Both the position numbers and the translations under genes were made by a program. The notes below the pieces were generated by a model. It ran no database searches and had not been told where the DNA came from. It worked only from the letters and a program-made list of their open reading frames with translations. DNA of 64,000 bases from an uncultured Clostridia bacterium. GTDB taxonomy: Bacteria > Bacillota > Clostridia > Oscillospirales > Ruminococcaceae. The stretch lies in NCBI GenBank assembly GCA_947627455.1, contig CANQWC010000001.1, positions 122,260 through 186,259 of the forward strand, read 5' to 3'. Positions 29,606 to 39,869 of the stretch are shown here, in pieces. Position 1 is the stretch's first letter. Each line of letters begins with the position of its first letter.

Positions 29606-30809
29606 CAGGGTCCGCGACTGGCTTCTGATGGCGCTCATCGGCGCCTGCGTGTTTGCGCTTATACTTTCTCAGATCTATCTCGGAATGCACGGCACCGAAA
29701 ACACTCAGGACGCCGTTTTGTACACCTGTAAGGAGAGCCTGAGCTTCACGGGCGTATTTGTCCGCGATGAAACGGTGATCTATTCCACCCACATGGGCGA
29801 CGGCGTGATGAACTATTCCGTTTCCGACGGTTCCCGCCTTTCAAAAGATTCCACCATCGCGAAGGTCTACGACTCCTACTCCCAAATCTACAACCGCTAC
29901 CGAATTGAGCGCCTCAGCGAAGAGCTTGACAACCTCCGCAAGGCCCAAGACCGCAACACCACCGACTATGCCCAGCCCGAGTTCATCAATAACCAAGTCG
30001 TCGCGAGCTATAAAAACCTGCTTTTAAATCTCACCGAGGGCCATTTTTCCGATGTCTACGACGAAAGCCTCGAGATGATAAAGCTTATGAACATCTACAA
30101 CGTCGCATCGAATATTGAGAGCGACTATGAGCTGAGAATTCAGGCCCTTGACAGCGAGCTCAAAAACCTCGACGCTTCCCTCAAAGAGCCCATCGCGACG
30201 GTCTCGTCGACCGACACGGGCTACTTCACTTCCGAGGTCGACGGCTACGAGGACGAGCTCAGCATCGAGGGCATACCCGACCTCACCGTCGATAAGATAA
30301 AAGAGATCATCGCGAACCCCTCAAAGACCACCGAATCTCAGAAAAACGCCGTCGGCAAGGTTTTCAGCAACTATGCGTGGAAGATGGTCGGCGTTATCGA
30401 CGTCGCGAACAGATATTTCGTGAACCAAACGCTTCGTTTCTCGATCGATTCCTCCGAGAATATCCACACCGTCAACGTCGACAGCATCACCCCGACGGGC
30501 AACGGCAACGAGGCGATAATAGTCATCTCCTGCGACGAGCTTGACAGCGAGCTCGCGAGCACCCGTGTTGCCGATGTCGAACTCACCTTCGTCGAGGAAA
30601 CGGGAATCCGCGCCCCAAGAAGCGCAATACGCTTTGTCAACGACGTCAAGGGCGTCTATGTGATGGTCGGTGAGCAGCTCGAATTCAAGAAGCTTGACGT
30701 AATTTACGAGGGCGATGATTACGTTCTGTCGAAGAACACCTCCGACAGCGAGTACCTGAATCTCTACGACCGAATAGTCATCGACCCGATTTCGACTGCT
30801 TCGACATGA
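29595..30809 (+). CDS. HlyD-like membrane fusion / periplasmic adaptor-type protein
   Basis: N-terminal TM, coiled coil, barrel-like domain; position upstream of sepF. Confidence 0.7.
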   Translation: MRYNRVRDWLLMALIGACVFALILSQIYLGMHGTENTQDAVLYTCKESLSFTGVFVRDETVIYSTHMGDGVMNYSVSDGSRLSKDSTIAKVYDSYSQIYNRYRIERLSEELDNLRKAQDRNTTDYAQPEFINNQVVASYKNLLLNLTEGHFSDVYDESLEMIKLMNIYNVASNIESDYELRIQALDSELKNLDASLKEPIATVSSTDTGYFTSEVDGYEDELSIEGIPDLTVDKIKEIIANPSKTTESQKNAVGKVFSNYAWKMVGVIDVANRYFVNQTLRFSIDSSENIHTVNVDSITPTGNGNEAIIVISCDELDSELASTRVADVELTFVEETGIRAPRSAIRFVNDVKGVYVMVGEQLEFKKLDVIYEGDDYVLSKNTSDSEYLNLYDRIVIDPISTAST

Positions 30810-30847
30810 AATTTTCGTGATATTTGATAAAAAATCTCGCTAATATC

Positions 30848-30876
30848 TTGACATTCGGCCGAAAATATAAGATAAT
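30848..30876 (+). promoter_or_regulatory. Sigma-A promoter TTGACA-N17-GATAAT upstream of sepF
   Basis: -35 30848-30853, -10 30871-30876. Confidence 0.7.
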
Positions 30877-30930
30877 AATAACATGGATTTATTGTATCTT
30901 TAGTTATTAAGATAAAGATGGAGGATTATC

Positions 30931-31350
30931 ATGAGCATTTTAGATTCTGTAAAAGGGTTCCTCTTAGGCGAGGACGACGAAGCGGAGTATCAGCCTATTT
31001 ACGAAGATACCGCTCAGACAGTTGATGTTGCCGAGGAGCGCAGAAACCGCGAGGTCAAGATCGCTACCACCGCAACCGTTCAAATCGTTTTGGCAAGGCC
31101 TACCGATTTTTCCGAGGTCAAGTCCATCGGCGACGACCTTAACCACCAGAAGACCGTTCTTCTGAATCTCGAACAGGTCAAGGCCGACGATGCCAAGCGC
31201 ATCATGGACTTCCTTTCGGGAGTTGCCTATGCCAACGACGCCACCATCAAGATGACCGCCCAGAAGACATTCGTCATCATGCCGAAGAACGTCGGCTTCA
31301 GCGGCGTCGACCTCATGAGCGAGCTCGAGAACAACGGTTACAGCTTCTGA
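30931..31350 (+). CDS. sepF: Cell division protein SepF
   Basis: VLLNLEQVKADDAKRIMDFLSGVAYA..F.I.P core. Confidence 0.93.
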   Translation: MSILDSVKGFLLGEDDEAEYQPIYEDTAQTVDVAEERRNREVKIATTATVQIVLARPTDFSEVKSIGDDLNHQKTVLLNLEQVKADDAKRIMDFLSGVAYANDATIKMTAQKTFVIMPKNVGFSGVDLMSELENNGYSF

Positions 31351-31352
31351 CC

Positions 31353-32114
31353 GTGCCGCGTTTTCCGACTCCGCAGAGCGATGAGGACAAGCTTCTTTTG
31401 CGTCATATCCTTGATCTTGCCGAGAGAAGCGGCCGCACCGCCCAGCCCCTATATTCAAATTTTCTTGACGACAGGCAGCTTGCAATTTGCGAGACTGCCT
31501 TGAAGTCGGACCGGAAGGGTGCTTTTGTGTCGCTCGGCGGCTATCCCGATGCCGAAAGGCGTATTATTGCCTTTGGGGTCTGCGATGAGTCTGAAGCCTA
31601 CCCGCCGATAGAAGCTTTGGTTTTCAACTACCCGAGCTCGGCAGGGCTTTCTCATCGCGACTTTTTGGGCAGCCTGATGGCTCTCGGCCTAAAGCGCGAG
31701 CTTTTCGGCGATATTCTTGTCGGCGATGGCAGAACAGCCGTCTTTGTGACAGACACCGCCGTCCCGCTCGTGAAAGAAATGACCAAGGTCGGAAGCTGCG
31801 GCGTCACAATTACCGATGATTTTACCGACGCCGATATCCCGATTCAGGAATACGACGAAATTCGCTCGACTGTCGCATCGCTGCGGCTTGATTCGGTGAT
31901 TTCCGTCGGCTTTCGCATTTCGAGGGAGAAGGCGGCCGAGCTGATAAGAACCAAAGGCGTAATGCACAACAGGGTCATGAGCTGTTCGCCGTCCGACAAG
32001 GTCTCGGAGGGGGACAGATTTTCGGTGCGCGGCCTCGGTAAAATCGAGCTTTCAGAGGTTGGCGACCGCTCACGAAAGGACAGACTTTTCATAACCGTGC
32101 GAAAATTCAGATAA
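31353..32114 (+). CDS. YlmH family RNA-binding (S4 domain) protein
   Basis: YlmH N-terminal domain + C-terminal S4; sepF-divIVA context. Confidence 0.9.
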   Translation: MPRFPTPQSDEDKLLLRHILDLAERSGRTAQPLYSNFLDDRQLAICETALKSDRKGAFVSLGGYPDAERRIIAFGVCDESEAYPPIEALVFNYPSSAGLSHRDFLGSLMALGLKRELFGDILVGDGRTAVFVTDTAVPLVKEMTKVGSCGVTITDDFTDADIPIQEYDEIRSTVASLRLDSVISVGFRISREKAAELIRTKGVMHNRVMSCSPSDKVSEGDRFSVRGLGKIELSEVGDRSRKDRLFITVRKFR

Positions 32115-32135
32115 ATTTTTACAGGAGGTAGTAAC

Positions 32136-32876
32136 ATGAATCCGCAGGAAATTTCAAGCAAAAAGTTTTCCAAGTCCGCCGCGGGCTACAGGCCCGAAGA
32201 GGTCGAGGAGTATCTTCGCGACGTTGCGATTGCCTACGCGGCCGTTGTGAAGGAGAAGGAAGAAAACGAGCTTAAAATCGTCAAGCTTGTTGAGAAGATA
32301 AACGAATACCGCAACGACGAGGACGCCATTCGCGACGCTCTTCTTGTCGCTCAGAAGCAGGGCAACAAGATAATTGCCGACGCCAAGGAAGAGGCCGCAA
32401 AGATAGTCGGCGAGGCTCAGACCAAGCGCGATTCTCTTCTTGCCGATATCCAAAGCGACTGCGACGCCCTGAAAAGGTCTGAAATCGAAAAGGTCGCAAG
32501 CGCTATCCGTGCCGAAAACGATAAGCTTGCCGCGGTCGAGGCTGCCTCAAAGACCCAGCGCGAGCTCCAGACCGAGAAGCTCCGCGAGCTCCAGAAAGAA
32601 GTCACCGACTTCAAGAAGAAGCTTATCCTTATCCTTGAGGAGCAGACAAAGCTTGCAGTTTCCCTTCCCGAGCTCTCCGACGAGCAGATAAGCGAAATTC
32701 TCGCGGCCGAGCCCGCCCCCGCGCCCGTTGAAAAAGAACAGCCCGAGGCGCCCAAGCCCGAGAAAGAAGAAAAGCACGAGCACAAGCAGACTGACAATAC
32801 GTTCAGCTTTGCAGGCTTCAAGAGGCAGAACTATTCTGCCGATGAGCTTAAATTCGGCCAGAATAATCACAACTGA
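32136..32876 (+). CDS. DivIVA domain protein
   Basis: F.KSAAGYRPEEVEEYL followed by coiled coil. Confidence 0.92.
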   Translation: MNPQEISSKKFSKSAAGYRPEEVEEYLRDVAIAYAAVVKEKEENELKIVKLVEKINEYRNDEDAIRDALLVAQKQGNKIIADAKEEAAKIVGEAQTKRDSLLADIQSDCDALKRSEIEKVASAIRAENDKLAAVEAASKTQRELQTEKLRELQKEVTDFKKKLILILEEQTKLAVSLPELSDEQISEILAAEPAPAPVEKEQPEAPKPEKEEKHEHKQTDNTFSFAGFKRQNYSADELKFGQNNHN

Positions 32877-32905
32877 TACATACACACACGAAAGGAGCAT
32901 TTTTA

Positions 32906-35680
32906 ATGCCGCAGGATTATAACAAGACCCTGAATCTTCCCGAAACCGAGTACCCGATGAGGGGCAATCTTCCGACCAAAGAGCCGACGATGGTTTCGGA
33001 GTGGGAGGAAAGCGGTCTTTATAAAAAAATCTTGAAAAGAAATGAGGGCAAGCCCGAGTATATTCTCCACGACGGCCCTCCCTACGCCAACGGCGATATC
33101 CACCTCGGAACCGCGTTAAATAAGGTTCTGAAGGACATCATCGTCAAGCAGAAGAACATGAGCGGAATGTGCGCTCACTACGTCCCGGGGTGGGACACTC
33201 ACGGCCTGCCGACCGAGCTCAAGGCGATGAAGGCTATCGGCGTCGAGAACGGCGCTATCCCTCCTCTTGAGCTGAGAAAGCATTGCCGCGAGTTTGCGCT
33301 TTCATATGTCGATTCTCAGCGCGAGCAGTTCATGCGTCTCGGTGTTCTCGGCGATTTTGACGATCCCTACCTGACCCTCAAGCCCGAGTTTGAGGCGAGG
33401 CAGATAGAGGTCTTTGGCGAGATGGCAAAAAAAGGCTTCATCTATAAGGGTCTCAAGCCCGTCTACTGGTGCCCCGACTGCCAAACCGCGCTTGCCGAGG
33501 CCGAAATCGAGTATCAGGACGACCCCTGCTACTCGGTCTATGTTAAATTCAAGGTTGCCGACGACAGGGGAGTGCTCTCGAATCTCGGCATCGACCTTGA
33601 CAAAACCTATTTCGTCATCTGGACGACCACCACATGGACGTTGCCGGGCAACCTCGCGATATGCCTCGGTCCCGACTATGAATACACCGTCGTTCAGGCC
33701 AACGGCGAGAACTATATAATGGCTCGCGAGCTCATCGAGCCGACCCTCAGGGCCGCGGGAATCACCGACTACACCACCGTCGGCTCATTCACCGGCAAAG
33801 AGCTTGAATACTGCACCGCTCAGCATCCCTTCATGCCGAGAACCTCTCTTGTCATTGTCGGCGATCACGTCACTCTCGACAGCGGCACGGGCTGCGTCCA
33901 TACCGCCCCGGGCTACGGCGTCGATGACTTCGAGATCGGCAACAAATACAACGTCGGAATTGTCGTCGGCGTCGACGGCAAGGGCGTTCTTACCGAAGAA
34001 TCGGGCATGTTCGCGGGTCTTAAGACCGACGACGCGAACAAGGTCATCGCAAAGCATATGGCCGAAACGGGCGCTCTCTTCGCGACCGAGAAGATCACCC
34101 ACCAGTATCCTCACTGCTGGCGCTGCAAATCTCCGATACTCTTCCGCGCAACAGAGCAGTGGTTCTGCTCGGTCGACAGCATCAAGGAAGAAGCCGTCAA
34201 GGCCATCGAGAGCGTCAAGTGGATACCCGAGTGGGGCGAGGAGAGAATAAAAGGCATGGTTCGCGACCGTTCCGACTGGTGCATCTCCCGCCAGAGAACT
34301 TGGGGCGTCCCTATCCCAATCGTCTACTGCAAGAGCTGCCGCAAGCCGATAATAAACGACTACACCATCAAGGCCATCTCCGACCTCTTCAGAAAAGAGG
34401 GCTCCGACGCTTGGTGGGCTCACGATATCTCCGAGATCCTTCCCGACCTCAAGTGCGAGTGCGGCTGCACCGAATTTGAGAAAGAAAAGGATATCCTTGA
34501 CGTCTGGTTCGATTCGGGCGTCACCCATACCGCTGTTCTTGACCAGCGCGAGGGTCTCCATTCTCCCGCCGATCTCTATCTTGAGGGTGCCGACCAATAT
34601 CGCGGCTGGTTCCAGAGTTCGCTTTTGACGAGCGTCGCCCTCGGCAGAATGGCGCCCTACAAGGCTGTCTGCACCCATGGCTGGGTCGTCGACGGTCAGG
34701 GCAAAACGATGCACAAATCCCTCGGCAACGGCATTGAGCCCCGTGAAATCTATGACAAATACGGCGCAGATATCCTCCGCCTCTGGGTCGCGTCGAGCGA
34801 CTACCACTCCGACATCAGAATTTCAAAAGAAATCCTCGGCCAGCTTTCAGAGGCATACAAAAAGGTCCGCAACACCGCAAGATATATCCTCGGCAACATC
34901 TGCAACCAAGGCGGCTTCAACTACGACACCGACGCCGTTCCGCTTGATAAGCTCACCGAGCTTGACAAATGGGCGCTGATGAAGCTTGACCGCCTCATCG
35001 CTAAAACCGCCGAGGCCTACGACAGCTTCGACTTCCACATCGTTTTCAAGTCGATCCACAACTTCTGCGTTGTCGATATGTCAAACTTCTACCTTGATAT
35101 AATCAAAGACCGCCTCTACTGCGAAGCCCCTAACAGCGAGCTTCGGCGCTCCGCCCAGACCGCGATGTATATCATTCTTTCCGCGCTTGCAAGGCTCATC
35201 GCGCCGATAATCCCGTTTACTGCCGATGAGATCTGGAAATATATTCCTCATTCTGCGAGCGACAACACCGAGAGCGTCTTCCTCAACGACATGCCGAACG
35301 TCACGGGTGTTGAAGTCACCCCCGAGTTCGAGGAAAAGTGGGAGAGGATAAGCGCCCTGCGCGACGATGTCAAGAAGGCTCTCGAGCTTAAGCGCGCCGA
35401 AAAGGTCATCGGTTCTTCGCTTGAAGCCTGCGTGACCCTCAACCCCGCCGACAACTTCTTCGACGGCAGCGAAAAGCTCCTTGAGACCGTGTTTATCGTA
35501 TCCAAGGTCGTCATCGACCGCTCGGCCGAAACCGAGTTCAAGGGCGAGGCGACAGGCGTCGGCATAAGCGTCACCCGCGCCGAGGGCGAAAAGTGCGAGC
35601 GCTGCTGGACCTACTCCGACACCGTCGGAAAGTGCGCCGACCACCCGACCCTCTGCGAGCGCTGCGCCCGCACCGTGTGA
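32906..35680 (+). CDS. ileS: Isoleucine--tRNA ligase
   Basis: DGPPYANGDIHLG (HIGH), KSLGNG (KMSKS-like), C-terminal Zn Cys cluster. Confidence 0.98.
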   Translation: MPQDYNKTLNLPETEYPMRGNLPTKEPTMVSEWEESGLYKKILKRNEGKPEYILHDGPPYANGDIHLGTALNKVLKDIIVKQKNMSGMCAHYVPGWDTHGLPTELKAMKAIGVENGAIPPLELRKHCREFALSYVDSQREQFMRLGVLGDFDDPYLTLKPEFEARQIEVFGEMAKKGFIYKGLKPVYWCPDCQTALAEAEIEYQDDPCYSVYVKFKVADDRGVLSNLGIDLDKTYFVIWTTTTWTLPGNLAICLGPDYEYTVVQANGENYIMARELIEPTLRAAGITDYTTVGSFTGKELEYCTAQHPFMPRTSLVIVGDHVTLDSGTGCVHTAPGYGVDDFEIGNKYNVGIVVGVDGKGVLTEESGMFAGLKTDDANKVIAKHMAETGALFATEKITHQYPHCWRCKSPILFRATEQWFCSVDSIKEEAVKAIESVKWIPEWGEERIKGMVRDRSDWCISRQRTWGVPIPIVYCKSCRKPIINDYTIKAISDLFRKEGSDAWWAHDISEILPDLKCECGCTEFEKEKDILDVWFDSGVTHTAVLDQREGLHSPADLYLEGADQYRGWFQSSLLTSVALGRMAPYKAVCTHGWVVDGQGKTMHKSLGNGIEPREIYDKYGADILRLWVASSDYHSDIRISKEILGQLSEAYKKVRNTARYILGNICNQGGFNYDTDAVPLDKLTELDKWALMKLDRLIAKTAEAYDSFDFHIVFKSIHNFCVVDMSNFYLDIIKDRLYCEAPNSELRRSAQTAMYIILSALARLIAPIIPFTADEIWKYIPHSASDNTESVFLNDMPNVTGVEVTPEFEEKWERISALRDDVKKALELKRAEKVIGSSLEACVTLNPADNFFDGSEKLLETVFIVSKVVIDRSAETEFKGEATGVGISVTRAEGEKCERCWTYSDTVGKCADHPTLCERCARTV

Positions 35681-35682
35681 CC

Positions 35683-36246
35683 ATGAAAAAATCAACCACG
35701 CTGCCATCGGCGCTCTTTGTCGCGGCCCTCGTCGCAATCGACCAGTTCATAAAGCTCCTGATCGTGAAAAACTACGCCGTCGCGGTCAATTCTCAGCGAA
35801 GCTACTTCACTTTCCGCATCGGCAGCTTCAAAATCTTCAGCCTTACGCATATCCGCAACAACGGCGCAGGCTGGAGCATTCTCGGCGGCAAAACGGTCTT
35901 CCTGATCGTTTTCACGGTGATAATTCTCGCCGCGATACTTGTCTATGCCGTCGTGAGGCGCAAAAAAATAACCACCCTTGAGCAGATCTCGCTTTGCATG
36001 ATAGTCGCGGGCGGGGTCGGAAACCTCATCGACCGCTGCCGAATGCTGATTGAGGGCACCGATGTCTTTTCGGGCGTCATCGACTATATACGGCTCGATT
36101 TCATGAACTTCCCTGTCTTCAATTTTGCCGATTGCTGCGTGACCTTCGGTGCGCTGCTCTTCTGCATTTACGTCGTCGCCGACGAGGTAAAGGCGTCGAA
36201 GAAGCCGAAAAAGCCGACCGAAGAGCCTGAAACTGCCGATGAGTAA
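35683..36246 (+). CDS. lspA: Lipoprotein signal peptidase
   Basis: DQFIKLLI, NNGAGWSIL, GGVGNLIDR, FNFADCCV. Confidence 0.95.
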   Translation: MKKSTTLPSALFVAALVAIDQFIKLLIVKNYAVAVNSQRSYFTFRIGSFKIFSLTHIRNNGAGWSILGGKTVFLIVFTVIILAAILVYAVVRRKKITTLEQISLCMIVAGGVGNLIDRCRMLIEGTDVFSGVIDYIRLDFMNFPVFNFADCCVTFGALLFCIYVVADEVKASKKPKKPTEEPETADE

Positions 36247-37147
36247 TTACAGCTTCATTGCCGAAAAATCCGATGTCGGCATTCGCCTCGACAAGTGGCT
36301 CTCAGAGCAAGACGAGGTCGATATTACGCGCTCTGCGGCGATAAAAATTATCGAGAGCGGCGGCGTAAATGTCAACGGCTTTACAGCTAAAAAAAGCTAT
36401 ACTCTTTCCGACGGCGACATCATAACCGTCGAGCTCCCCGAGCCGATTCTGCCCGAGGCCGTTCCCCAGAACATTCCCATCGACGTTGTTTATGAAGACA
36501 GCGACCTCGCTGTCGTGAACAAGCCCCAAGGCATGGTCGTTCACCCCGCCGCGGGCAACCCCGACGGCACCCTCGTGAACGCGCTGATGTACCGCTTCGA
36601 GGGCAGCCTCAGCGGCATAAACGGCGTTATCCGCCCGGGGATAGTCCACCGCATTGACAAGAACACGAGCGGCCTTTTGGTCATCGCAAAGAACGACTTC
36701 GCCCATTTAAAGCTCGCCGAGCTTATAAAGGCCCATGACTTTACACGCGAGTACGAGGCCATCTGCGTCGGCCATTTCAAAGAGCCGACGGGCACCATCA
36801 ACGCCCCGATCGGCAGGGACAAAAAAGACCGCAAGCGAATGGCGGTCACGCCGACAAATTCAAAGGAAGCAATCACCCACTACGAGCTCATCGAGGAGCT
36901 TCGCGGCCACTCATATATGCGCTTTATCCTTGAAACAGGCCGAACCCACCAGATCAGGGTCCACTCGGCTTATGTCGGCCACCCGATTCTCGGCGATGAG
37001 GTCTACGGGAAGCCCTACAAAGGCTGTAAAGGTCAATGCCTTCACGCCAAGAAGCTGGGATTTGTCCACCCGAGAAGCGGGGAGTACCTCGAATTCACCT
37101 CCGAGCTTCCCGAATATTTCACCCAAATTTTAACAAGTCTGAGGTAA
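36239..37147 (+). CDS. RluA/RluD family pseudouridine synthase
   Basis: S4 + HRIDKNTSGLLVIAK. Confidence 0.96.
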   Translation: MSNYSFIAEKSDVGIRLDKWLSEQDEVDITRSAAIKIIESGGVNVNGFTAKKSYTLSDGDIITVELPEPILPEAVPQNIPIDVVYEDSDLAVVNKPQGMVVHPAAGNPDGTLVNALMYRFEGSLSGINGVIRPGIVHRIDKNTSGLLVIAKNDFAHLKLAELIKAHDFTREYEAICVGHFKEPTGTINAPIGRDKKDRKRMAVTPTNSKEAITHYELIEELRGHSYMRFILETGRTHQIRVHSAYVGHPILGDEVYGKPYKGCKGQCLHAKKLGFVHPRSGEYLEFTSELPEYFTQILTSLR

Positions 37148-37149
37148 CG

Positions 37150-37956
37150 ATGGATTTTTCAAAGACAGTTTTCGTGTCCGATCTCGACGGTACTCTTTTG
37201 ATGAGCGACAAGACCCTCAACCCCCTTGATGAAGCGGCTTTGCGCCGTTATTCAGACGGCGGCGGAAGGTTTGTTGTCGCAACAGGCAGACCTCTTCACA
37301 CCGTCACGAATTTCATACCGACCCTCGGCAAAAACCCGATGATACTCTGCAACGGCGGGGTCATCTACGACGCCTGTAAAGAAAAAATCCTTTACGAGGT
37401 CGATCTCCCCGAATCTGCAAAATACATAATGACCGAGGTGCAAAAAAACTTCCCCGACATCAGCCCCGAGGTCTATGCCTTCTCAAACCGCTACTATTTC
37501 CACATGAACACCGTCGAAAAGTGGCACCAGCACATTCTGGGCGACATCAGCTTCACCAAGGTCAGCGACCCGAGCGAGATCAACGAGCCGTGGAACAAAA
37601 TGCTCTTTGCCGACGAAGTCGAGACCATCAACGAGCTGATGGACTTCGTCAAAAGGTTTGAGGGCTGCGGCGTCCGCTTTGTGCGAAGCTTCCCCAAGTT
37701 TCTCGAGATTCTTCCCGAGGGCGTCTCAAAGGGGAGCGCTCTCAAAAAGCTTGTTGAGATCTGCGGCTACGGCGGCCTGACGGTCTGCGCGGCGGGAGAT
37801 TACGACAATGACATCGAGATGCTCGAGGCTGCGGATATAAGCTTTTGTCCCGCCGATTCTCAGGAATGTGTCAAAGAGATATCGACGGCAGTATTGAAAA
37901 ACACCTGCGACAGCGGCGCGATTGCCGAGGCTGTTGCATACTTGGAACAGTTATAA
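37150..37956 (+). CDS. Cof-type HAD-IIB family hydrolase
   Basis: DLDGTLLMSDKTL, AAGDYDNDIEML. Confidence 0.93.
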   Translation: MDFSKTVFVSDLDGTLLMSDKTLNPLDEAALRRYSDGGGRFVVATGRPLHTVTNFIPTLGKNPMILCNGGVIYDACKEKILYEVDLPESAKYIMTEVQKNFPDISPEVYAFSNRYYFHMNTVEKWHQHILGDISFTKVSDPSEINEPWNKMLFADEVETINELMDFVKRFEGCGVRFVRSFPKFLEILPEGVSKGSALKKLVEICGYGGLTVCAAGDYDNDIEMLEAADISFCPADSQECVKEISTAVLKNTCDSGAIAEAVAYLEQL

Positions 37957-38014
37957 AATTTTAGCAAACAGGTCAGATTGCTATTAAAATACAGATAAAC
38001 GGAGGTACCAAAAA

Positions 38015-38857
38015 ATGGACGAATTACTGAAAAAACAACTTCAAATCACCGCCTGCAAGGTCAGAATGGGCATCATTGAGGGCGTCTACAACGCCAAGAG
38101 CGGCCACCCCGGGGGCTCGCTTTCGATTGCCGACACCCTGACCTATCTCTACTTCAACAAGCTTAACGTATATCCCGAAAACCCCACGCTTCCAGACAGG
38201 GACCGCTTTGTGCTCTCAAAGGGCCACACCGCCCCTGCGCTTTATTCCGTTCTTGCTCATCGCGGCTTCTTCCCCGTTGAAGAGCTCAAGACGCTCCGCC
38301 ACATCGGCTCAAGGCTTCAGGGCCACCCCGATATGAAGCATATCCCGGGCGTCGATATGTCGACAGGCTCGCTCGGCCAGGGCATTTCCGCCGCCTGCGG
38401 AATGGCTCTTTCTGCGAAGCTTTCAAGCTATACTTATAAGGTCTATGCTATTTTGGGCGATGGCGAGATCGAGGAGGGTCAGGTTTGGGAGGCCGCGATG
38501 TTTGCCGCCCACAACAAGCTTGACAACCTCACCGCGATCATCGACAACAACGGGCTCCAGATCGACGGCAAAATTTCCGACGTCTGCTCGCCCTATCCCA
38601 TCGACGAAAAGTTCAGGGCCTTCGGTTGGCATGTCATCACCATGGACGCCCACGACTTCGACTCGATCGAAAAGGCGTTCAACGAGGCCGAGACTGTTAT
38701 GAACCAGCCCGTCGCAATCATTCAGACAAGCGTCAAAGGCAAGGGCGTTTCGTTCATGGAAAATCAGGTCTCATGGCACGGCAGCGCGCCGAACGCCGAG
38801 CAGTATGAACAGGCGATGGCCGAGCTTCGGGCTCAGCTTAAAGAATTGGAGGGATAA
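38015..38857 (+). CDS. Transketolase, N-terminal subunit
   Basis: GGSLSIADTLTYLYF, GDGEIEEGQVWEA TPP motif. Confidence 0.95.
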   Translation: MDELLKKQLQITACKVRMGIIEGVYNAKSGHPGGSLSIADTLTYLYFNKLNVYPENPTLPDRDRFVLSKGHTAPALYSVLAHRGFFPVEELKTLRHIGSRLQGHPDMKHIPGVDMSTGSLGQGISAACGMALSAKLSSYTYKVYAILGDGEIEEGQVWEAAMFAAHNKLDNLTAIIDNNGLQIDGKISDVCSPYPIDEKFRAFGWHVITMDAHDFDSIEKAFNEAETVMNQPVAIIQTSVKGKGVSFMENQVSWHGSAPNAEQYEQAMAELRAQLKELEG

Positions 38858-38859
38858 TA

Positions 38860-39807
38860 ATGGCAGATTTGGTAAAAAAGGCCACTCGTGAGAGCTATGG
38901 CGAAGCGCTTGCCGAGCTCGGCGATAAGTATGAAAATCTTTATGTTCTTGATGCCGACCTCGCGGGTGCGACTAAGACAGGCGTTTTCAAGAAGAAATTC
39001 CCCGACAGGCATATCGACTGCGGAATTGCCGAGGCCAACATGATGGGTATCGCCGCGGGTCTCTCGACAACAGGCAAGATCCCGTTCGCTTCTTCCTTTG
39101 CGATGTTTGCCGCGGGCAGGGCCTTTGAGATAGTCAGAAACTCCATCGGCTATCCTCATCTCAACGTCAAAATCGGCGCCACCCACGCGGGTATATCCGT
39201 CGGCGAGGACGGCGCTTCCCACCAGTGCAACGAAGATATTGCCCTGATGAGAACTATCCCGGGCATGACCGTCATCAACCCCGCCGACGACGTCGAGGCA
39301 AGGGCAGCGGTCGAGGCCGCGATTCTCCACAACGGCCCTGTATATATCCGCTTCGGCAGGCTCGCCGTCCCGATCTTCCACGACAAGGCGACCTACAAAT
39401 TTGAAATCGGCAAGGGCGAGCAGCTCACCGACGGCAGCGATGTCACCATCATCGCAACGGGCCTCATGGTATACGAGGCGATCAAAGCCGCTGAAGAGCT
39501 CAAAGCAAGCGGCATAAGCGCCCGCGTCATCAACATCGCGACCATCAAGCCGCTCGACAAAGAGCTTGTGATAAAGGCCGCGAAGGAGACGGGCCTCATC
39601 GTCACCGCAGAAGAGCACAGTATAATCGGCGGTCTCGGCGCCGCTGTCTGCGAAGCCGTCTGCGAGGAAGCCCCCGTCAGGGTCGTGAGGATCGGCGTCA
39701 ACGACGTGTTCGGTCACTCGGGCCCCGCCGCCGATCTTCTCAAAGAATTCGGCCTCTGCTCCGAAAACATTGTCGCGACAGTCAAAAAAGCCGTCGCCGA
39801 AAAATAA
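38860..39807 (+). CDS. Transketolase, C-terminal subunit
   Basis: DADLAGATKTGVFKKKFPDRHIDCGIAEANM. Confidence 0.95.
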   Translation: MADLVKKATRESYGEALAELGDKYENLYVLDADLAGATKTGVFKKKFPDRHIDCGIAEANMMGIAAGLSTTGKIPFASSFAMFAAGRAFEIVRNSIGYPHLNVKIGATHAGISVGEDGASHQCNEDIALMRTIPGMTVINPADDVEARAAVEAAILHNGPVYIRFGRLAVPIFHDKATYKFEIGKGEQLTDGSDVTIIATGLMVYEAIKAAEELKASGISARVINIATIKPLDKELVIKAAKETGLIVTAEEHSIIGGLGAAVCEAVCEEAPVRVVRIGVNDVFGHSGPAADLLKEFGLCSENIVATVKKAVAEK

Positions 39808-39869
39808 TTGAAATTATTCACTTTTCCGCCCTGATGAACATAAAATATCATCAGGGCGGGGGTGATTGA

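Noticed and set aside
30884-30904. Tiny upstream ORF MDLLYL* in the sepF leader
   Set aside because: No SD and very short; chance occurrence likely
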